Source: Oleiharenicola lentus
GTDB lineage: Bacteria; Verrucomicrobiota; Verrucomicrobiia; Opitutales; Opitutaceae
Assembly: GCF_004118375.1 (NCBI RefSeq)
Contig: NZ_SDHX01000001.1
Span: forward strand, 2,855,693-2,919,692
DNA length: 64,000 bases
Direction of reading: 5' to 3'
Made by a program: the position numbers and the translations under genes
The notes under the pieces: model-generated
The model's database searches: none
What the model was told of the DNA's origin: nothing
Seen by the model: the letters and a program-made list of their open reading frames with translations, nothing else
In this document: one piece after another, positions 61,605 through 64,000 of the stretch
Layout: every line of letters starts with the position of its first letter
How positions within the stretch are numbered: the first letter of the stretch is position 1

Positions 61605-62687
61605 TTACTTGGCGGCGGAAGTGAAGTCCGGCGGGGGCAATTTGGCAAATTCAGACCGCAAGCGGCTGGCCCGCAGCACGTCGCGCTGATTGGGATCGAA
61701 GGAGCCCTTGGCCGCGTGCTGGACGTGGCCGGGCTGGCACTCGATGAACAGCCGGTCCACGACGGCCCGCTGGGTGTCGGCAAAGACGCCGAAGTCGATG
61801 CCGAGCCGGATGAGCGACAGCAGGTTCATGGCCTCGCCCGAGTTGAGCAGGTGGCCGTTCTGGAGGATGCCGAACGCGCGGCCGATCTTGTCGAAGAGCT
61901 TGTTCGGGTCGGTCTCGATCAGCTTCTCGCGGGCATTCAGTTCCTGCTCGATGATGGTGTTCAGCACGCCGTGCAGGTGCTTGATGATCTCCTCCTCGCT
62001 TTCGCCGAGCGTCGTCTGGTTGGAAATCTGGAAGATGCTACCGCTCGCGTCGGAGCCCTCGCCGAACAGGCCGCGCACGGCCATGCCGAGCTGGTTCACG
62101 GCTCGCACGACCTTCTCCATCTGGCTGGAGATGACCAGCGCCGGCAGGTGCATCATCGCCGAGGCGCGGATGCCGGTGCCGAGGTTGGTGGGGCAGGCGG
62201 AGAGGTAGCCAAGGTTGGGCGAGAAAGCGAAGTCGAGGTGCTCCTCCAGGTCGGAGTCGAGTGCGTTGATCGTGTTCCAGACCTTTTTGAACTGGAAGCC
62301 GGCGCGGAGGACCTGGATGCGCAGGTGGTCCTCCTCATTGACCATGACGACACAGGACTGGTCCTTGCTGATGACGATGCCCGAGCCGGATTTGGCGTGG
62401 CAAAGCTCGCGACTGATCAGATGGCGCTCCACCAAGATCTGCTTTTGCAGCTCGTCGAGACTCTCCACGGGAATCGCGAGGCCACGCTTCATCTGCGGCA
62501 AGGCGGCGACGGCCTGCATGCATTGGTCGCGAATCTCCTTCTTCTGCGCCTCACGGGCCCAGCCGGGGAACGGCTGGGCGGCGAGATTGCGCGCGAGGCG
62601 GATCCGCGTCATCAACACGACGGCGCTCTTGCTGGCGGCGGTGTCGGTCAGCTCGGAGGGAGAGTCGATGAGTTCGTTGATCTTCAT
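61605..62687 (-). CDS. mcsB: Protein-arginine kinase McsB
   Basis: A 360-residue phosphagen-kinase-fold enzyme that phosphorylates protein arginines. RIRLARNLAAQPFPGW is the N-terminal guanidino-binding region; NEEDHLRIQ and SACPTNLGTGIRAS carry the catalytic loop Cys and the adenine-site residues. Near the C-terminus (about residues 335-340) is RDVLRA, matching the RDxxRA allosteric phospho-arginine motif of Bacillus McsB. The start at 62687 overlaps the mcsA stop by four bases (ATGA). It is 20 bp upstream of clpC in one operon. Confidence 0.93.
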   Translation of the reverse strand: MKINELIDSPSELTDTAASKSAVVLMTRIRLARNLAAQPFPGWAREAQKKEIRDQCMQAVAALPQMKRGLAIPVESLDELQKQILVERHLISRELCHAKSGSGIVISKDQSCVVMVNEEDHLRIQVLRAGFQFKKVWNTINALDSDLEEHLDFAFSPNLGYLSACPTNLGTGIRASAMMHLPALVISSQMEKVVRAVNQLGMAVRGLFGEGSDASGSIFQISNQTTLGESEEEIIKHLHGVLNTIIEQELNAREKLIETDPNKLFDKIGRAFGILQNGHLLNSGEAMNLLSLIRLGIDFGVFADTQRAVVDRLFIECQPGHVQHAAKGSFDPNQRDVLRASRLRSEFAKLPPPDFTSAAK

Positions 62688-63193
62688 TTGCCCGCCTCCT
62701 CCTTGCGTCCGGCGGCCTGGCGGACCTGCGTGATCTCGTCGCGGTAACGCGCGGCATCCTCGTAACGCTCGGCCTTGATGGCCTGGTCGAGCTCCGTCTC
62801 CAGCTGGGTGAGTCGCTCGTAGAGCGAGCGGCGCGTGACGGCCTTCTGCGGAATCTTGCCGGTATGGGCGCTGCCCTTGTGCATCGAGTCGAGCATCGGA
62901 TCGAGCAGGCGGCTGAAGTGCGAGTAGCACTCCGGACAGCCAAAGCGGCCGGTCTTCTTGAAGTCCTGCTGCGTGAAGCCGCAGGCCGAGCACTTGGCGT
63001 CGCCGGCCGGCTCCGGGTTGAGCGAGGCCTTCAGCAACAGATCGGCCAGCGAGAAGCCGCTCGGATCGGTTACGCCCTTGGCCTGCGCGCACGCCTCGCA
63101 GAGGTCCACCTTGTGTATCTTGCTGTTAACAATCTGGGTGAGATGGACGGTCGCGGGCTTGGAGCAGAGGTCGCACTTGAGAGAGTTGGCCAT
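62684..63193 (-). CDS. mcsA: McsA zinc-finger activator of McsB
   Basis: A 169-residue protein with two zinc-ribbon pairs: C7-x2-C10 (CDLC) with C32/C35 (CEAC), and C68/C71 (CSAC) with C86/C89 (CPEC). Residues about 122-165 form a UVR domain (LTQLETELDQAIKAERYEDA). This is the layout of McsA, which binds and activates McsB. It leads the mcsA-mcsB-clpC operon. No CtsR repressor gene is present in the window and no CIRCE or CtsR box is evident upstream. Confidence 0.92.
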   Translation of the reverse strand: MANSLKCDLCSKPATVHLTQIVNSKIHKVDLCEACAQAKGVTDPSGFSLADLLLKASLNPEPAGDAKCSACGFTQQDFKKTGRFGCPECYSHFSRLLDPMLDSMHKGSAHTGKIPQKAVTRRSLYERLTQLETELDQAIKAERYEDAARYRDEITQVRQAAGRKEEAGK

Positions 63194-63309
63194 GGAAAAA
63201 GGTTAAGGCAGGATAAGCGCCGCGGCCCGGAAACGCAAATGCGCCGGACTGGCCCTTCCTTCTGCAAAAACTGTGCCCGTTGCGCAGCCCGAAGCAAGCG
63301 CGGAGGCCG

Positions 63310-64000
63310 TCAGATGCGGGTGCCTTCGACCAGCACACGCTGACGGAAACCGACGAGCACCTGGGCCGTGATCGGACCGGGCTTGCCGGTGCCGATGACG
63401 CGGCCGTCGAGCTTCACCACCGGGATGACCTCGGCGCCGGTGCCGGTGAGGAAACATTCGTCAGCGCACCAGACATCGTAGCGAGTGAGGTTGGCCTCGC
63501 GGATGGTGACGCCAATGGCCTTGGCCACATCGAAGATCGTGCCACGAGTGATGCCCTTGAGCGCACCGGCGGTGGAGGCGGGGGTGATGATCTCACCCTT
63601 GGAGATGACGAAGATGTTGTCCGCCGTGCACTCGGCCACGTAGCCCTGCTGGTTCAGCATGATGGCCTCAAGCGCGCCGGCCTGCTTGGCCTCGATCTTG
63701 GCGAGGATGTTGTTGAGGTAATTGAGCGACTTCACGGTCGGCGGCAGCGCGTCGGGCGCGATGCGGCGGGTGGGCACCGTGACGATGCTCAGGCCGTTGT
63801 CGTAATACTCCTGCGGGTAGAGCGAGATCTTGCTGGCGATGATGAACGTCGTGGGATGCGCGCAGGACCAAGGTGCGAGGCCGAGATCGCCAACGCCGCG
63901 GGTCACCACGAGACGGATGTAGCCGTCCTGAAGCTGGTTGCGACGGCAGGTCTCGCAGACGGCCTCGGCCAGCTCGGCGCGGGACTGCGGGATGGTGAGC
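63310..64000 (-). CDS. Class IV aminotransferase (branched-chain or D-amino acid type), partial
   Basis: The last 230 or so codons of a fold-type IV PLP aminotransferase; its start lies beyond the window. Visible are RLVVTRGVGDLGLAP, the PLP-binding Lys in PTVKSLNYLNNIL, EAIMLNQQGYVAECTADNIF, and the loop TPASTAGALKGITRGTIF. The pattern fits branched-chain or D-amino acid aminotransferases, with IlvE-type favoured but not proved because the substrate-specific N-terminus is missing. It is upstream of mcsA on the same strand, 117 bp away. Confidence 0.85.
   Translation of the reverse strand, partial: LTIPQSRAELAEAVCETCRRNQLQDGYIRLVVTRGVGDLGLAPWSCAHPTTFIIASKISLYPQEYYDNGLSIVTVPTRRIAPDALPPTVKSLNYLNNILAKIEAKQAGALEAIMLNQQGYVAECTADNIFVISKGEIITPASTAGALKGITRGTIFDVAKAIGVTIREANLTRYDVWCADECFLTGTGAEVIPVVKLDGRVIGTGKPGPITAQVLVGFRQRVLVEGTRI

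Noticed and set aside
63193-63310. CtsR or CIRCE operator before mcsA
   Set aside because: The intergenic stretch contains no TTAGCACTC-N9-GAGTGCTAA element and no direct heptad repeats of the CtsR type.

Overview
The window is high-GC bacterial DNA that most resembles the Opitutaceae lineage of Verrucomicrobiota. The reasons are tandem ADOP-type orphan permeases with a PadR regulator, a Gfo/Idh oxidoreductase with a Tat signal, an mcsA-mcsB-clpC block in what looks like a Gram-negative (lipoproteins, Wza-like exporter, RND pump), several acidic or low-complexity lineage-type hypothetical proteins, and gene gaps rich in short dispersed palindromic repeats. The assignment rests on gene content only; no rRNA is present.

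Layout. 1-3.8 kb: a YCF48/BNR-type secreted protein and an RND/MMPL exporter, separated and preceded by GTAG-headed palindromes. 3.9-9.7 kb (minus): a PadR regulator followed by two ADOP permeases, with CTAGG-type repeats in the PadR promoter. 9.8-15.6 kb: housekeeping and unknown genes (secreted unknown, AI-2E-family membrane protein, MBL-fold exonuclease, NAD-dependent epimerase, DJ-1/PfpI protein). 15.6-16.4 kb: a lower-GC patch with one small protein whose layout recalls an ADP-ribosyltransferase fold.

16.4-43.1 kb: one long, tightly packed, all-plus exopolysaccharide/O-antigen locus: asparagine synthase-like amidotransferase, Wzm/Wzt ABC exporter, roughly fifteen glycosyltransferases or candidates, a methyltransferase, two hexapeptide acyltransferases, two multi-spanning Wzy/WaaL-type proteins, and a polyprenyl-phosphate sugar phosphotransferase at the end. 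Many junctions are 4-nt stop/start overlaps, implying translational coupling. The likely order of work is: the initiating transferase loads a sugar phosphate on undecaprenyl phosphate, glycosyltransferases extend it, the acyl- and methyltransferases decorate it, Wzm/Wzt moves it across the inner membrane, and a Wzy/WaaL-type protein polymerises or ligates it. No Wzx flippase or Wzz/PCP co-polymerase is seen. A small Wza-like outer-membrane lipoprotein lies 9 kb further on.

43.1-55.1 kb: a dihydrolipoamide-dehydrogenase-like flavoprotein, a CPBP protease, thiL and tsaE (overlapping), a large RGG-rich hypothetical on the minus strand, tRNA-Leu(GAG), serine acetyltransferase, pyrD, an acidic-tailed hypothetical, the Wza-like lipoprotein, an APC amino acid permease and an uncharacterised membrane protein. 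55.2-64 kb (all minus): Tat-exported Gfo/Idh oxidoreductase, hemB, an orphan antitoxin-like peptide, a DUF4240 lipoprotein, then the mcsA-mcsB-clpC protein-arginine-phosphorylation/proteolysis operon and the end of a class IV aminotransferase that runs off the window.
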